Shown: piece after piece, positions 16,198-25,004 of the stretch
How positions within the stretch are numbered: position 1 is the stretch's first letter
Layout of the letters: each line of letters starts with the position of its first letter
Assembly: GCA_036268295.1 (NCBI GenBank)
Contig: DATAUK010000047.1
Location: forward strand, 124,001-188,000
Source of the DNA: DATAUK01 sp036268295
GTDB lineage: Bacteria > Actinomycetota > Actinomycetes > JAFAQI01
Reading direction: 5' to 3'
DNA length: 64,000 nucleotides
The notes under the pieces: model-generated
What the model saw: only the letters and a program-made list of their open reading frames with translations
The model's database searches: none
Told to the model about the DNA's origin: nothing
Made by a program: the position numbers and the translations under genes

Positions 16198-17235
16198 ATG
16201 GGCTCGCCGGTTGCCGGGGTAGCGCATCACGACGTCCGTGACTCGCAGGCACTGGCGCGGTTCGAGCTATTCCTCGGGACCGCGGTAGCGACCGTCCTCG
16301 TCGTCAGATCGGCGCTCGCGGCGACCGGCTATCCGCAGGTCGGCGGCAACGGGCTGCACGTCGCCCACGTGCTCTACGGCGGGCTGCTGATGGGTGTCGC
16401 GATCGCGATCGTCGAGATCGTGCCCGGCACCAGGGCGAGGCGCTATGCCGCCTTCATCGGCGGGATCGGGTTCGGGCTGTTCATCGACGAGGTCGGCAAG
16501 TTCCTGACCAAGGACGTCAACTACTTCTTTCGGCCGGCGGTCGCGATCATCTACGCCGTCTTCGTCATCTTCTACGTCGCCGTCCGCGAACTCGTGCTTC
16601 GACGGCCCCTGACGGCGCGACGCCGAGTCGCGATCGCTGCGGTTGCGGCAGGCGACCTCGCCCTCGGCCAGCTCGACAGCGCTGGTCAGGCGCATGCGCT
16701 GGAAATGCTCGATGGCCTCGAGGCAACGCCGCTCGCCACCGCGATCCGCGGCTGCCTGACCAATGACGACAGCGGCCAGATCCGGGCGCAGACCCCGCTG
16801 ACCCGACTGCGTGAGCGCGCGCTGTCGGCGGCAAAAGTCGCTGTCGAGCATCCGGCCTTCGTGCCCGGCCTGAAGGTGCTGTTCGGGTTGCAGGTCCTCG
16901 GCATGGTCGGTCAGCTGCTGCTCGTGGTCCTCCGCCCCGACATCGGCCTCGGCAAGGGCTCGGATGTGACCGATCTCGGCACCGAGGTCTCGACCGCGGT
17001 CTCGGCGGCGTACGCGCTGTGGGGCGGCATCCTGATGCAACGCGGCGATGTGCCAGGTGCGCTCCGGGTGCTGTACCGATCGGCGCTGGTCACCCTGCTG
17101 TTCACCCAGGTCTTCGTCTTTGTGCGCTACCAGTGGAGCGGCCTGCTCGGCTTCGCGGCCCAGGCCGTCATTCTGGGTGCCCTTCGCCTCGCGATGCACG
17201 CCAGCCCGCACCGGGTCGGACCTGGCAGCAAGTGA
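16198..17235 (+). CDS. Multi-pass integral membrane protein, unknown function
   Basis: A 345-aa protein with about seven hydrophobic segments (near residues 24-42, 53-75, 80-100, 112-135, 225-245, 265-285 and 300-330). A soluble middle part of about 80 residues contains LEMLDGLEATPLATAI. FLTKDVNYFFRP between segments is a distinctive loop. No transport or enzymatic signature was recognised. It starts 19 nt after mscR and may be co-transcribed with it. Confidence 0.7.
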   Translation: MGSPVAGVAHHDVRDSQALARFELFLGTAVATVLVVRSALAATGYPQVGGNGLHVAHVLYGGLLMGVAIAIVEIVPGTRARRYAAFIGGIGFGLFIDEVGKFLTKDVNYFFRPAVAIIYAVFVIFYVAVRELVLRRPLTARRRVAIAAVAAGDLALGQLDSAGQAHALEMLDGLEATPLATAIRGCLTNDDSGQIRAQTPLTRLRERALSAAKVAVEHPAFVPGLKVLFGLQVLGMVGQLLLVVLRPDIGLGKGSDVTDLGTEVSTAVSAAYALWGGILMQRGDVPGALRVLYRSALVTLLFTQVFVFVRYQWSGLLGFAAQAVILGALRLAMHASPHRVGPGSK

Positions 17236-17335
17236 GCGCAACGGTCACGATCCAGTCACGTTCCGTGCGGTGACGGCCCCACTCGTGCCAGGGTCGGTAG
17301 CGCAGGACAGGGGCGCACGACGAGGAAGGGCGGCA

Positions 17336-20044
17336 ATGCGGACTCGACGGCGGTTTGTCGTCGTGCTGCGCCTGCTGGGTCGCGGGGTGTCCCATCGCCG
17401 CGGGATCGCCGCCCTGATCCTGCTGGTGGCGGTAATCGCAAGCGCGTCCGCCGCGGTTGCGCCGGTCTACCGCTCGAGCGCGGCGGTGTCAGCGCTGCGC
17501 TCGCGGATGGTCACTGCCAGTCCCGATGAGACCGGCGTTGAAGTCTCGGGCGCGGCGTGGCCAGGCGACTCCCCCGATGTCACGCTCGGCAAGGAGGTCC
17601 CACGACTGCCACTGTCGAGCGCGGCGATCCCCGGTCTGGCGGTCGGCGGACCGACCACGCAACTCGAAAGCCACGACGGGCCGGTGGAGTTCGCCGCGCT
17701 GGTGTGGCGCCAGAACGACTGCCGGCACGTCGTTTTCACCGCCGGCCAGTGCCCCAGCGGTCCCCACGACATCGCGCTGCCGGCCGATGCGGCACAGGAC
17801 CTCAAGGTCGCCCTCGGCGGCTCGGTGGTTGCCTCGAACCTGGCCCGGCCGCTGTTCCCGCCCACGCTCACCATCACCAACCACGTCGCGGTCGGCAAGC
17901 AGCTGAACCCGAACGCGACCCAAGCGTTCCAGCTGAACGACAAGGTGGTCGGTATCTTCGAGGTGCCGCCGAGCCAGTCGACATACTGGTTCGGCGCCGA
18001 TCCTGGCGCCGCCGTCGTGAGCCCCGACGGCACCCAGGTCACGACGGTCACCGCGCTGGTGCCGCGTACGACGCTGACCGGGCTGCCACTCCCATACCGC
18101 GCAACCGTGACGATCGACCAGCCGCTCGACTGGAGCAACGCAACCCCCGCGCAGGCGAAACAGGTGCTGCGTGATGTGAACTCGCTGCGCGCCAGCCTGC
18201 CGTCGAACCTCTTGGCCTTCACGAGCATTCCGTCGTTGCTGCGCGAAGACTCGGCCGACCGGGTCAGGCTCAACCGCTTGGTGACGCTCGCGCAGCTCCA
18301 GCTTCTCCTGTTGGTCGGCCTGGTCCTGATCGCGGTGCTGGCGTCGAGCATGGAGCGGCGACGGCCCGAGCTCGTCATCGCGACATTGCAGGGCCGCCAT
18401 CCCCGATCGACCGCGCTGTCCATTGCCGCCGAGCCGGTGCTGTTGCTCGCGCTCGGCATCGTGCCCGGGCTGCTGGTCTCGATCCCGCTTGCCAAGCTCG
18501 CCTCCCACCTCTGGCTTCGGCCCGGCTCACCCGTCCACCTGACCGCCGGCTCGCTGTTCGGCGCGCTGCTGGTGACGGCGATCGCGGCGGTGGTCACCGT
18601 CGGCATCGGGTACGTCGCCGCCTCACGCAAACTCTCCGACCAGCTCACCGAGGACGCCCGCTCGGCGGGGGGGCGCAGCGGCGCATGGATCGACCTGATC
18701 GCGATCACACTGGCCGCCGCCGGCCTGATCGAGCTGTTCAGCACGAAGTCCAACTCTTCGTCGTCATCGACACCCTGGTCGTTGCTCGCGCCTTCGCTGT
18801 GCGGGCTTGCAGCCGGCATCGGCCTTGGACGCCTGGTGCCGGCGTCGTTGCGCCCGCTGCTGCGAAGCACCGCGGAGTCGGCCAAACTCGGCCGATTCCT
18901 CGCGATCCGTGAGCTGCGGCGAGACCGCGCGGCATGGCGGGTCTCTGCGATGGTCGCGCTGGCGCTGAGCCTCCTGACGTTCGCGGTCACGATCAACCGT
19001 GGCGCATCCGCCGATCGCGTCGATCGCGCCGGCCTGATCGTCGGCGCTTCTCGAGTCGCCATCGTGCAGCTCCCGCCGGGTGACTCGCTGATGCAGGAGG
19101 TCGACAAAGCTGACCCGAAGGGCCAGTGGGCAATGGCCGGCGTGCTGCTCGACACGCTCGGGTCGGACGCGCAGCGCACCCTCGCCGTCGACACCACCCG
19201 GCTGGCCGCCGTCGCGGGTTGGACCCGGCCGATCGATGGCCTCAACCCGACCGGCATCAAACACCTGCTCCACGTCAAACCAGCCGTCGCCCGACTAGCG
19301 GTTCCGCTGCTGACCGCCGGGGATGTCGGTGGCTCCACGTTCGGGCTCAACAACCAACCGCTTACCCGCTCGAAAGTCACCCAGACCAGCCTGCTGCCCC
19401 AACTGCTCAATGCCGGCGCGCTCGCCGACCTCAGCTCGATGATCGCGGTGGCTAAGCCGGTGTCGCCGGCAGATCTGGGCACCACTCAGCTGTTCAACCA
19501 GGTCTGGCTCGGCCCACGGGCCCCGCCGGACGCGTTGACGCGATTGAAGGCGGCCGGTCTCACCGTCGTCGCCGTGACCAGCCGCGCTCAGGTCGCGCAG
19601 GGCCTCGAGCGACTGGCCGAGACCGCCGGGCTGTCCGGCTATCTCGCCGTCGCGGTCATCGCGGCAATCCTCGCGATCGCGTTGCTGATCGGCACCAGCG
19701 CGGCAGGCGCGAGCCGGCTTCGGACCGAGACGCTCGCTCTGACCTCGGCGGGGGTGTCGCGGTCCACCGTCGTACGCGGCCGAGCCGAGGCTGCAGCGGT
19801 CAGGCTCGGACTGGTCGGCATCGTGGCGTTCGCGAGCGGGATCGTGACCGCCCACCTGTCGGTCGCGCTGATCCCGGAGGCATCACCGGGCGCGGTCCCC
19901 GCGCCGAAACTGCCGCTGCCCCTGGGACCGGGTCTGATCGCGGTCATCATCACAGTGGTCCCGGCACTGATCGCCGAGGTCGCCATCGCGTCGTACGCCG
20001 CAAAGCGCACCGACGCAGCCAGCCTTCGGGCGGCGATGCCATGA
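17336..20044 (+). CDS. FtsX-type ABC transporter permease, two repeat units
   Basis: A 902-aa permease of the MacB/FtsX class. An N-terminal membrane helix (about 22-42) is followed by a 290-residue extracytoplasmic domain. A three- to four-helix FtsX core (about 325-460) comes next, then a second half beginning LGRFLAIRELRRDRAAWRVS with another outer domain and three C-terminal helices. The ATG at 17336 is chosen for the cgaggaaggg site; the frame is open further upstream only as overlap with the preceding gene. It overlaps the first ATPase by ATGA. Such permeases use mechanotransmission or extrude lipoproteins and toxins rather than moving solutes through a channel. Confidence 0.85.
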   Translation: MRTRRRFVVVLRLLGRGVSHRRGIAALILLVAVIASASAAVAPVYRSSAAVSALRSRMVTASPDETGVEVSGAAWPGDSPDVTLGKEVPRLPLSSAAIPGLAVGGPTTQLESHDGPVEFAALVWRQNDCRHVVFTAGQCPSGPHDIALPADAAQDLKVALGGSVVASNLARPLFPPTLTITNHVAVGKQLNPNATQAFQLNDKVVGIFEVPPSQSTYWFGADPGAAVVSPDGTQVTTVTALVPRTTLTGLPLPYRATVTIDQPLDWSNATPAQAKQVLRDVNSLRASLPSNLLAFTSIPSLLREDSADRVRLNRLVTLAQLQLLLLVGLVLIAVLASSMERRRPELVIATLQGRHPRSTALSIAAEPVLLLALGIVPGLLVSIPLAKLASHLWLRPGSPVHLTAGSLFGALLVTAIAAVVTVGIGYVAASRKLSDQLTEDARSAGGRSGAWIDLIAITLAAAGLIELFSTKSNSSSSSTPWSLLAPSLCGLAAGIGLGRLVPASLRPLLRSTAESAKLGRFLAIRELRRDRAAWRVSAMVALALSLLTFAVTINRGASADRVDRAGLIVGASRVAIVQLPPGDSLMQEVDKADPKGQWAMAGVLLDTLGSDAQRTLAVDTTRLAAVAGWTRPIDGLNPTGIKHLLHVKPAVARLAVPLLTAGDVGGSTFGLNNQPLTRSKVTQTSLLPQLLNAGALADLSSMIAVAKPVSPADLGTTQLFNQVWLGPRAPPDALTRLKAAGLTVVAVTSRAQVAQGLERLAETAGLSGYLAVAVIAAILAIALLIGTSAAGASRLRTETLALTSAGVSRSTVVRGRAEAAAVRLGLVGIVAFASGIVTAHLSVALIPEASPGAVPAPKLPLPLGPGLIAVIITVVPALIAEVAIASYAAKRTDAASLRAAMP

Positions 20045-20934
20045 CCGAGGACCGCGGCGATGCATCCGATGGCGAGGCATCGATGAGCGAGGTCTATGAG
20101 ATGGAAGGCGGCGCGGTCACCGAAGGCCGCGGCGTGACGGTGGTCTGCGAGCGGATCACCCACCTTTACCAGGCCGGCGATGAACAGGTCGTCGCCCTTC
20201 GAGACGTCGATCTGACCATTCCGGCCGGCAGCTCGATCGCGCTCCTCGGCCCTTCCGGATGTGGCAAGTCGACCTTGATGAGCCTGTTGGCCGGTTTGCA
20301 GCGGCCCTCGACCGGCCGGCTGTTCATCAACGACGAGGACGTCACGGGCGACCCGCTGGCCGGCCGCCGACTGCGGGCAACCACGGTGGCGCTCTTGCTA
20401 CAGGAGCCGGCCCGCGCGCTGCTGCCCTATGCCAGCCCACGCCTCGCACTGGAGAACGCCGGTGACCGCAATCCCGGCCCGACGTTGGAAAGCTTCGCGC
20501 TCAGCGAGGTCGCCGACCGGCCCACCCGGCTACTCTCCGCCGGGCAGCAGCAGCGGCTTGCTCTCGCGATCGTGATGGCGCGAACGCCGGGGCTGCTGCT
20601 GGTTGACGAGCCGACCAGCCGGCTCGATCCCTCTGAACGCGACGTTGTAATTACCACCCTGCATACCGCGGCCCGCCGCGCCGGCTCGACCTTGGTCGTC
20701 GTCACCCACGACCCAGCGGTGGCCGATACGTTCGAACGCACGCTGTCGATGCGTGACGGCCGAGTCGGAGCCGAAGGTCGCGACGGCACCCAACTGGCGG
20801 TCGTCGGCGCGGACGGCTCGATTGCGCTGTCGGGTGAAGCGCTGGAGATGCTGCCACCGGGCCGGTTCGCCACCGTCGAGATCACTGCTGAGGGCATCCT
20901 GCTCCGGCCTTACCACGAGGACGAGAGCCCATGA
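20041..20934 (+). CDS. ABC transporter ATP-binding protein (LolD/MacB type)
   Basis: A 297-aa ATPase. Walker A is GPSGCGKST, the Q-loop area is LLQEPAR, Walker B is LLLVDEPTSRLD, and the switch His is in VVTHDPAV. The signature is LSAGQQQRLA, with Ala in place of the common Gly. A 45-residue N-terminal extension rich in Glu and Asp, and a C-terminal 60-residue extension (VVGADGSIALSGEALEML), are unusual. It is coupled by ATGA to the permease before it and to a second ATPase after it. Confidence 0.87.
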   Translation: MTEDRGDASDGEASMSEVYEMEGGAVTEGRGVTVVCERITHLYQAGDEQVVALRDVDLTIPAGSSIALLGPSGCGKSTLMSLLAGLQRPSTGRLFINDEDVTGDPLAGRRLRATTVALLLQEPARALLPYASPRLALENAGDRNPGPTLESFALSEVADRPTRLLSAGQQQRLALAIVMARTPGLLLVDEPTSRLDPSERDVVITTLHTAARRAGSTLVVVTHDPAVADTFERTLSMRDGRVGAEGRDGTQLAVVGADGSIALSGEALEMLPPGRFATVEITAEGILLRPYHEDESP

Positions 20935-21626
20935 CCCTCAAGTGCACCGGGCTGCACGTCACGGTCGGCGACCGGACCCTGTTGTCACCCACCGACATCG
21001 AGCTGTCACCCGGCACGACCCTCGCCGTGGTCGGACCGAGCGGTGCCGGCAAGACCTCGGTGCTGACCGTCCTCGCCGGTCTGGTCTCGGCTACCGGAGG
21101 CACGGTCACGATCAACGGCGACGACGTACGTCGGGTCAACCGGGCGCAGATCGGCGTCGTCACCGAGCCGGTTCTGCTTGCCTCGACGCTGACGGTCGCC
21201 GAGAACATCGGCATCCCGCTTCAAGCGACCGGCTGGCAGCCGGCCGAGGTCCGCGAACGGGTGTCGGGGCTGCTCGAGGAGCTGTCGCTGGTAGGCATCG
21301 CCGACCGCGAGTCGACTCGGCTCTCGGGTGGGCAGCGCCAGCGGGTTGCCGTCGCCCGCGCCGTCGCCCCGAGTCCGCCGCTGATCGTCGCGGACGAGCC
21401 GACCAGCGAGCTCGACCACGACAGCCGGGAACGGGTGATCGGCGTGCTGCAGCGCGCCACCCAGTCCGGAAGCATCGTTGTGCTCTCCACCCACGACGAT
21501 GCCGTTGCCGAGACCTGCGACCAGATCATCCGGCTAGGTACGATCGCGCACTCCGAGCCGGACCGTCCTGACGACCCGGACGACCCGGACGACCCGGACG
21601 ACAGCGCCTATCGCCCGAGGTCATGA
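20931..21626 (+). CDS. ABC transporter ATP-binding protein with Asp-Pro repeat tail
   Basis: A 231-aa second ATPase of the operon. Walker A is GPSGAGKTS, the signature LSGGQRQRVAVARAVA is canonical, Walker B is LIVADEPTSELD, and the H-loop is STHDDAV. With the more divergent first ATPase it could form an asymmetric heterodimer on the single large permease. The tail contains a DDP repeat encoded by a 9-bp tandem repeat. The ATG overlaps the previous stop, and its own stop overlaps the GH114 gene. Confidence 0.87.
   Translation: MTLKCTGLHVTVGDRTLLSPTDIELSPGTTLAVVGPSGAGKTSVLTVLAGLVSATGGTVTINGDDVRRVNRAQIGVVTEPVLLASTLTVAENIGIPLQATGWQPAEVRERVSGLLEELSLVGIADRESTRLSGGQRQRVAVARAVAPSPPLIVADEPTSELDHDSRERVIGVLQRATQSGSIVVLSTHDDAVAETCDQIIRLGTIAHSEPDRPDDPDDPDDPDDSAYRPRS
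21570..21602 (+). repeat. 9-bp tandem repeat coding for Asp-Asp-Pro
   Basis: The unit gacgacccg is present three times in perfect copies plus a partial fourth (gacgac). The copies are in frame, so slippage would change only the length of the acidic tail of the ATPase. Confidence 0.8.
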
Positions 21627-22447
21627 GAGCAACGGCGCGCATGCTCGTTCTGGCGGCTGCCGCCGCTGTGGCGATGCTCGCACCGGCACCCGCGACCGGC
21701 CTCGCTGCTCGCCGGCACGTGAAGCTGCCGCCGGCGGACGGCAGGTTCGACTACCAGATCGGCGGAGCTTACAGACCGTTGCCGTCGGTGAAGATCGTCG
21801 ACCGCGACCGCACGTCACACCCGGCGCCGGGCGTCTACAACATCTGCTACATCAACGCGTTCCAGACCCAGGCCTACCAGGATCAGTGGTGGGACAAGCA
21901 CCACCCGCGGCTACTGCTGCGCGATGCGAACGGCAAGCTGATCGAAGATCCCGGCTGGCCGGGTGAGGTCATTCTGAACACCTCCACCGCCGCCGACCGC
22001 GCGGAGCTGGCCGCGGTCGAGGACCGCTGGCTCGATGGCTGCAAGGCAAAGGGATTTCAAGGCGTCGAGCCGGACAACCTCGACTCCAACACCCGCTCTC
22101 ACCACCTGCTGACGCAAGCCGACGACTTTGCATTCGCCGCTGTCCTCATCGGTCACGCCCACGCCGACGATCTGGCGATCGCCCAGAAGAACTCGGCCGA
22201 GCATGCCGCGAAGGGTGCCAAGCTGGGGTTCGACTTCGCGATCGCCGAGGAGTGCGGCGTCTTCCACGAGTGCGGCCACTACCTCAAGGCGTACGGCGAC
22301 GAGGTCTACGAGATCGAATACAGCGACAACGGACAGGCCGCCTACCGCGCAGCATGTCGGGCTCGCGGCCGTCAGATCTCGATCATCCTGCGTGATCGCA
22401 ACGTCAGCCTGCGCGGCTCCAAGCAATACGTCTACCAGGCCTGCTAG
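21623..22447 (+). CDS. Secreted GH114-like endo-alpha-1,4-polygalactosaminidase
   Basis: A 274-aa exported protein. The signal peptide spans about 1-28 (LVLAAAAAVAMLAPAPATGLA). The barrel has GVYNICYINAFQTQAY near the start, VILNTSTAADRAEL, and the acidic motif GFQGVEPDNLDS expected at the active site. Later come AIAEECGVFHECGHY and EIEYSD. Family 114 members cleave galactosamine-containing polysaccharides; the actual substrate here is unknown. It is the last gene of a fully overlapping operon with an FtsX permease and two ATPases, which suggests an envelope polysaccharide role for that transporter. Confidence 0.82.
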   Translation: MRATARMLVLAAAAAVAMLAPAPATGLAARRHVKLPPADGRFDYQIGGAYRPLPSVKIVDRDRTSHPAPGVYNICYINAFQTQAYQDQWWDKHHPRLLLRDANGKLIEDPGWPGEVILNTSTAADRAELAAVEDRWLDGCKAKGFQGVEPDNLDSNTRSHHLLTQADDFAFAAVLIGHAHADDLAIAQKNSAEHAAKGAKLGFDFAIAEECGVFHECGHYLKAYGDEVYEIEYSDNGQAAYRAACRARGRQISIILRDRNVSLRGSKQYVYQAC

Positions 22448-22456
22448 TTCGTAGTC

Positions 22457-22482
22457 CTAGTGGTCCGTCTGCGGACCACTAG
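22457..22482. terminator. Bidirectional hairpin terminator
   Basis: ctagtggtccg (22457-22467), loop tctg, then the perfect complement (22472-22482). It lies between the convergent GH114 and potassium permease genes and includes the stop codon of the latter. Confidence 0.7.
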
Positions 22483-24881
22483 TCCGCGTCGAGCTCGTAA
22501 CGGGGGTTCGCCATCGCGAGCTTGCCGTGATGGCTCATCGTGCGGCCGGTCGCAGTGACGCAGGCGCCGGCAACCATGCCGGCGATCGAACGCCGACCGT
22601 AGAACAGCAGCTCCATGCCGCCGGTCGCGTCGACCACCTCGCACACCAGGAGCGGCGAGTCAGCGAGCGGCTGCAGCCTGACGCTGCGGATCCGGCCGTG
22701 TACGACGGCGCGCTGGCGCGACCCCACCGCGCCAATCGGGTTCGGTCCCGGCGCCAGATCGCCGGCCAGCGCTCGGTTGAGATCCACCGGTGGCGATCGC
22801 CGGCCGACCTCGCCGTTCGGGCGAGCCGGCCTTGCGGCGCCGCCGCCGTGAGCAGCCTGAGCGTTGCCTGCGCGGCCGTTCCATCGCGCCATGCCGTTCA
22901 ACCGCCCCAAGCCGCTGCTCGCGAGCATGCCGCCGTCACGCCGCGACGTATCGAACGGCACGATCGTGGCGGCGGCGTTCGGTGCCCGGCTCACCACCCG
23001 GGCGATCTTCTCGGCGGTCCGGTCGTGAAGCAGCCGGCCGAGCGCCGGGGCAAAACCCCGACGGGGAAGCAGCACCGTGACGTGCGTGCTCGACACCGAG
23101 GTCTCGCGAATGACCAGCTCGAGCGCCGCCCGGCCGAGCCGCCGGTCCGGGATGTCGACGATCTCCAGCTGGACGTTCCGCGCGGTCTGATCCCAGCGCT
23201 GCTCGAGCCGCCGCGACACCTTGTCATCGAGCGCGAAGTGCACCGCGCGAAGCTCGGTGGCCTTCAGCGTCTGGCCGTAGCGCAAGGCGTCGACGACCGC
23301 GAGGTCGAGTTCGTTGACGAACAGCAAGACGACGTGGCGCGAGAAGTTCGGCGGGCAGGCGAGTACGTCGGCGCCGATCGAGCCGAGTGCCTCAGCCTCT
23401 TCCCGATACTCCCGGTTCAGCCGGATCAGGACGAACACCAACGCCGGGAAGACGATGACGACGACCCAGGCGCCCTCGCTGAACTTCACGATCGCGAAGA
23501 TCGCCACCACGATCGTGGAGACGATCCCGGAGGCCAGATTGATCGCGATGCTTCGGCGCCAGTGACCTTCGTGGGTGCGCGAATAGTGCTTGGCCATCCC
23601 GTAGCCAGCCATCGAGAAGCCGGTGAAGACACCGATCGCGTAGAACGGGACGAGGTTGTTGACGTTGGCGTTCGTGGCGATCAGCAGCACTCCGGCGACC
23701 AAGGTCAACACGATGATGGCATTGCTGAAGACGAGTCGATGGCCACGGCGGGTGAGCTGGCGCGGCAGGAACCGGTCGTCGGCAACGAAGCTGGCGAGGA
23801 ACGGGAACCCGTTGAAGCTGGTGTTGGCGCCGGTGTAGAGGATGAGCGCAGTGGCTGCCTGCACCAGGTAGAACAACACGTTGCCCGTCAGGCTGTGACC
23901 GAACGCCGCCCGCGCCTCCTGGCTGATCACGGTCGGATAGCCGATGACGTGCGGCGCCGCGTGAGTCCGGTGCGCGATCCACGAGATCCCACCAACCAGG
24001 AACGCCAGGGTGGCCGCCATGATGACCAGCACCCGCTTGGCATTGCGACCCTCGGGTGAACGGAACGCGCCGACGCCGTTGCTGATCGCCTCGAAGCCGG
24101 TGAGCGAGGAGCCGCCGTTGGCGAACGCCCGCAGGACGACTACGAGGGTCGCACCTTCGATGAAGCCGCTTCTCTTCGAGACGCTGTAAACGCCTCGGGT
24201 GTGCTGGGGGTCGAACAAGACCAGATGGCCGGTCAGCTCACGGATCACGCAGACGACGATGACGAGCCCGGCGGTCGAGATGAAGAAATAGAGCGGGAAG
24301 GCAAAGGTCTTGCCCGCTTCGCGGATGCCGCGCAGGTTGCCGTAGAACAGGAACGCGACGACGGCGAGGGTCAGCACCAAGACGAAGTGGTTGTCCAAGC
24401 GCTTGCCGAGCGACGGGAACGCCGACACCACCGCCGCCGACCCGGCCGCGGTCTGGACCGCGACGGTCACGACGTAGTCAATCAACAGGGCGACCGCCGC
24501 GATCTGCGCGATTCGAGGACCGAAGTTCTCTCGCGCCACGACGTAGGACCCGCCTGCCTTGGTGTAGATCGAGAGCACTTGGCGATAGCTGAACAGCAAC
24601 AGCAGCAGGATCCCGAGCACGACCGCCGTGATCGGCAGGACCAGAGCGAACGCCGCCATCCCCGCGTAGGGCAATAGCGAGATCAGGATCTCCTCGGTGC
24701 CATACGCCGAGGACGAGATGCAGTCCGGTGACAAGACACCGAATGCGACCGGGTTGGACAGTCGCTGCTCGGCGAGCTGGTCGGTGACCAGCGGCGGGCC
24801 AAGCAACCGACGCTTGACCCGATAGCCGACACGTTCGGGAAGCTCGACGTCGATCGGCAAAGGTCGCGCCGCGTCATCCAC
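22479..24881 (-). CDS. KimA-like APC-family potassium permease fused to an OB-fold domain
   Basis: An 800-aa protein. The N-terminus has the KimA/APC entry motif SPDCISSSAYGTEEIL and then about twelve membrane helices (to about residue 480). A cytoplasmic universal-stress-like domain follows (VVLLFVNELDLAVVDALRYG, later HVTVLLPRRGF), as in KimA. A linker rich in Gly and Arg leads to a C-terminal OB-fold (about 705-800: AVVHGRIRSV, LLVCEVVDATGGMELLFYG, ending in PRYEL). In Mycobacterium tuberculosis an APC permease (Rv2690c) and a similar separate OB-fold protein (Rv2694c) are near neighbours. Proton-coupled K+ uptake is inferred from KimA. GTG 24881 is preferred because TACCGT lies 6 nt upstream; a TTG at 24920 is possible but poor. 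Confidence 0.8.
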   Translation of the reverse strand: MDDAARPLPIDVELPERVGYRVKRRLLGPPLVTDQLAEQRLSNPVAFGVLSPDCISSSAYGTEEILISLLPYAGMAAFALVLPITAVVLGILLLLLFSYRQVLSIYTKAGGSYVVARENFGPRIAQIAAVALLIDYVVTVAVQTAAGSAAVVSAFPSLGKRLDNHFVLVLTLAVVAFLFYGNLRGIREAGKTFAFPLYFFISTAGLVIVVCVIRELTGHLVLFDPQHTRGVYSVSKRSGFIEGATLVVVLRAFANGGSSLTGFEAISNGVGAFRSPEGRNAKRVLVIMAATLAFLVGGISWIAHRTHAAPHVIGYPTVISQEARAAFGHSLTGNVLFYLVQAATALILYTGANTSFNGFPFLASFVADDRFLPRQLTRRGHRLVFSNAIIVLTLVAGVLLIATNANVNNLVPFYAIGVFTGFSMAGYGMAKHYSRTHEGHWRRSIAINLASGIVSTIVVAIFAIVKFSEGAWVVVIVFPALVFVLIRLNREYREEAEALGSIGADVLACPPNFSRHVVLLFVNELDLAVVDALRYGQTLKATELRAVHFALDDKVSRRLEQRWDQTARNVQLEIVDIPDRRLGRAALELVIRETSVSSTHVTVLLPRRGFAPALGRLLHDRTAEKIARVVSRAPNAAATIVPFDTSRRDGGMLASSGLGRLNGMARWNGRAGNAQAAHGGGAARPARPNGEVGRRSPPVDLNRALAGDLAPGPNPIGAVGSRQRAVVHGRIRSVRLQPLADSPLLVCEVVDATGGMELLFYGRRSIAGMVAGACVTATGRTMSHHGKLAMANPRYELDAD

Positions 24882-24887
24882 GTTTCG

Positions 24888-24893
24888 ACGGTA
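24888..24893 (-). promoter_or_regulatory. -10 box of the potassium permease gene (leaderless)
   Basis: TACCGT on the minus strand, 6 nt before GTG 24881. A leaderless mRNA leaves no room for a 5' riboswitch. Confidence 0.45.
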
Positions 24894-25004
24894 GGAGCGC
24901 ACCCGGCACCATCGCGTCAAAGCAACGTCAAGACCTCAGGCAAAGGTGTGAAGAAGCCGTGAAAATGCTGGTATTGCGGCGTACCCGGTCGTGTTCTCGA
25001 CGTG

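Noticed and set aside
17467..19485. Open frame of 672 codons antisense to the FtsX permease
   Set aside because: Arg/Ser/Pro-rich shadow produced by high GC; no domain motif, and the opposite strand carries a clear permease.
22527..24059. Open frame of 510 codons antisense to the potassium permease
   Set aside because: No hydrophobic or domain pattern; mirrors the codon structure of the real gene.
24882..25004. Cyclic di-AMP (ydaO-type) riboswitch before the KimA-like gene
   Set aside because: The gap is only about 120 bp, the likely promoter places transcription at the start codon, and no conserved riboswitch core was seen.
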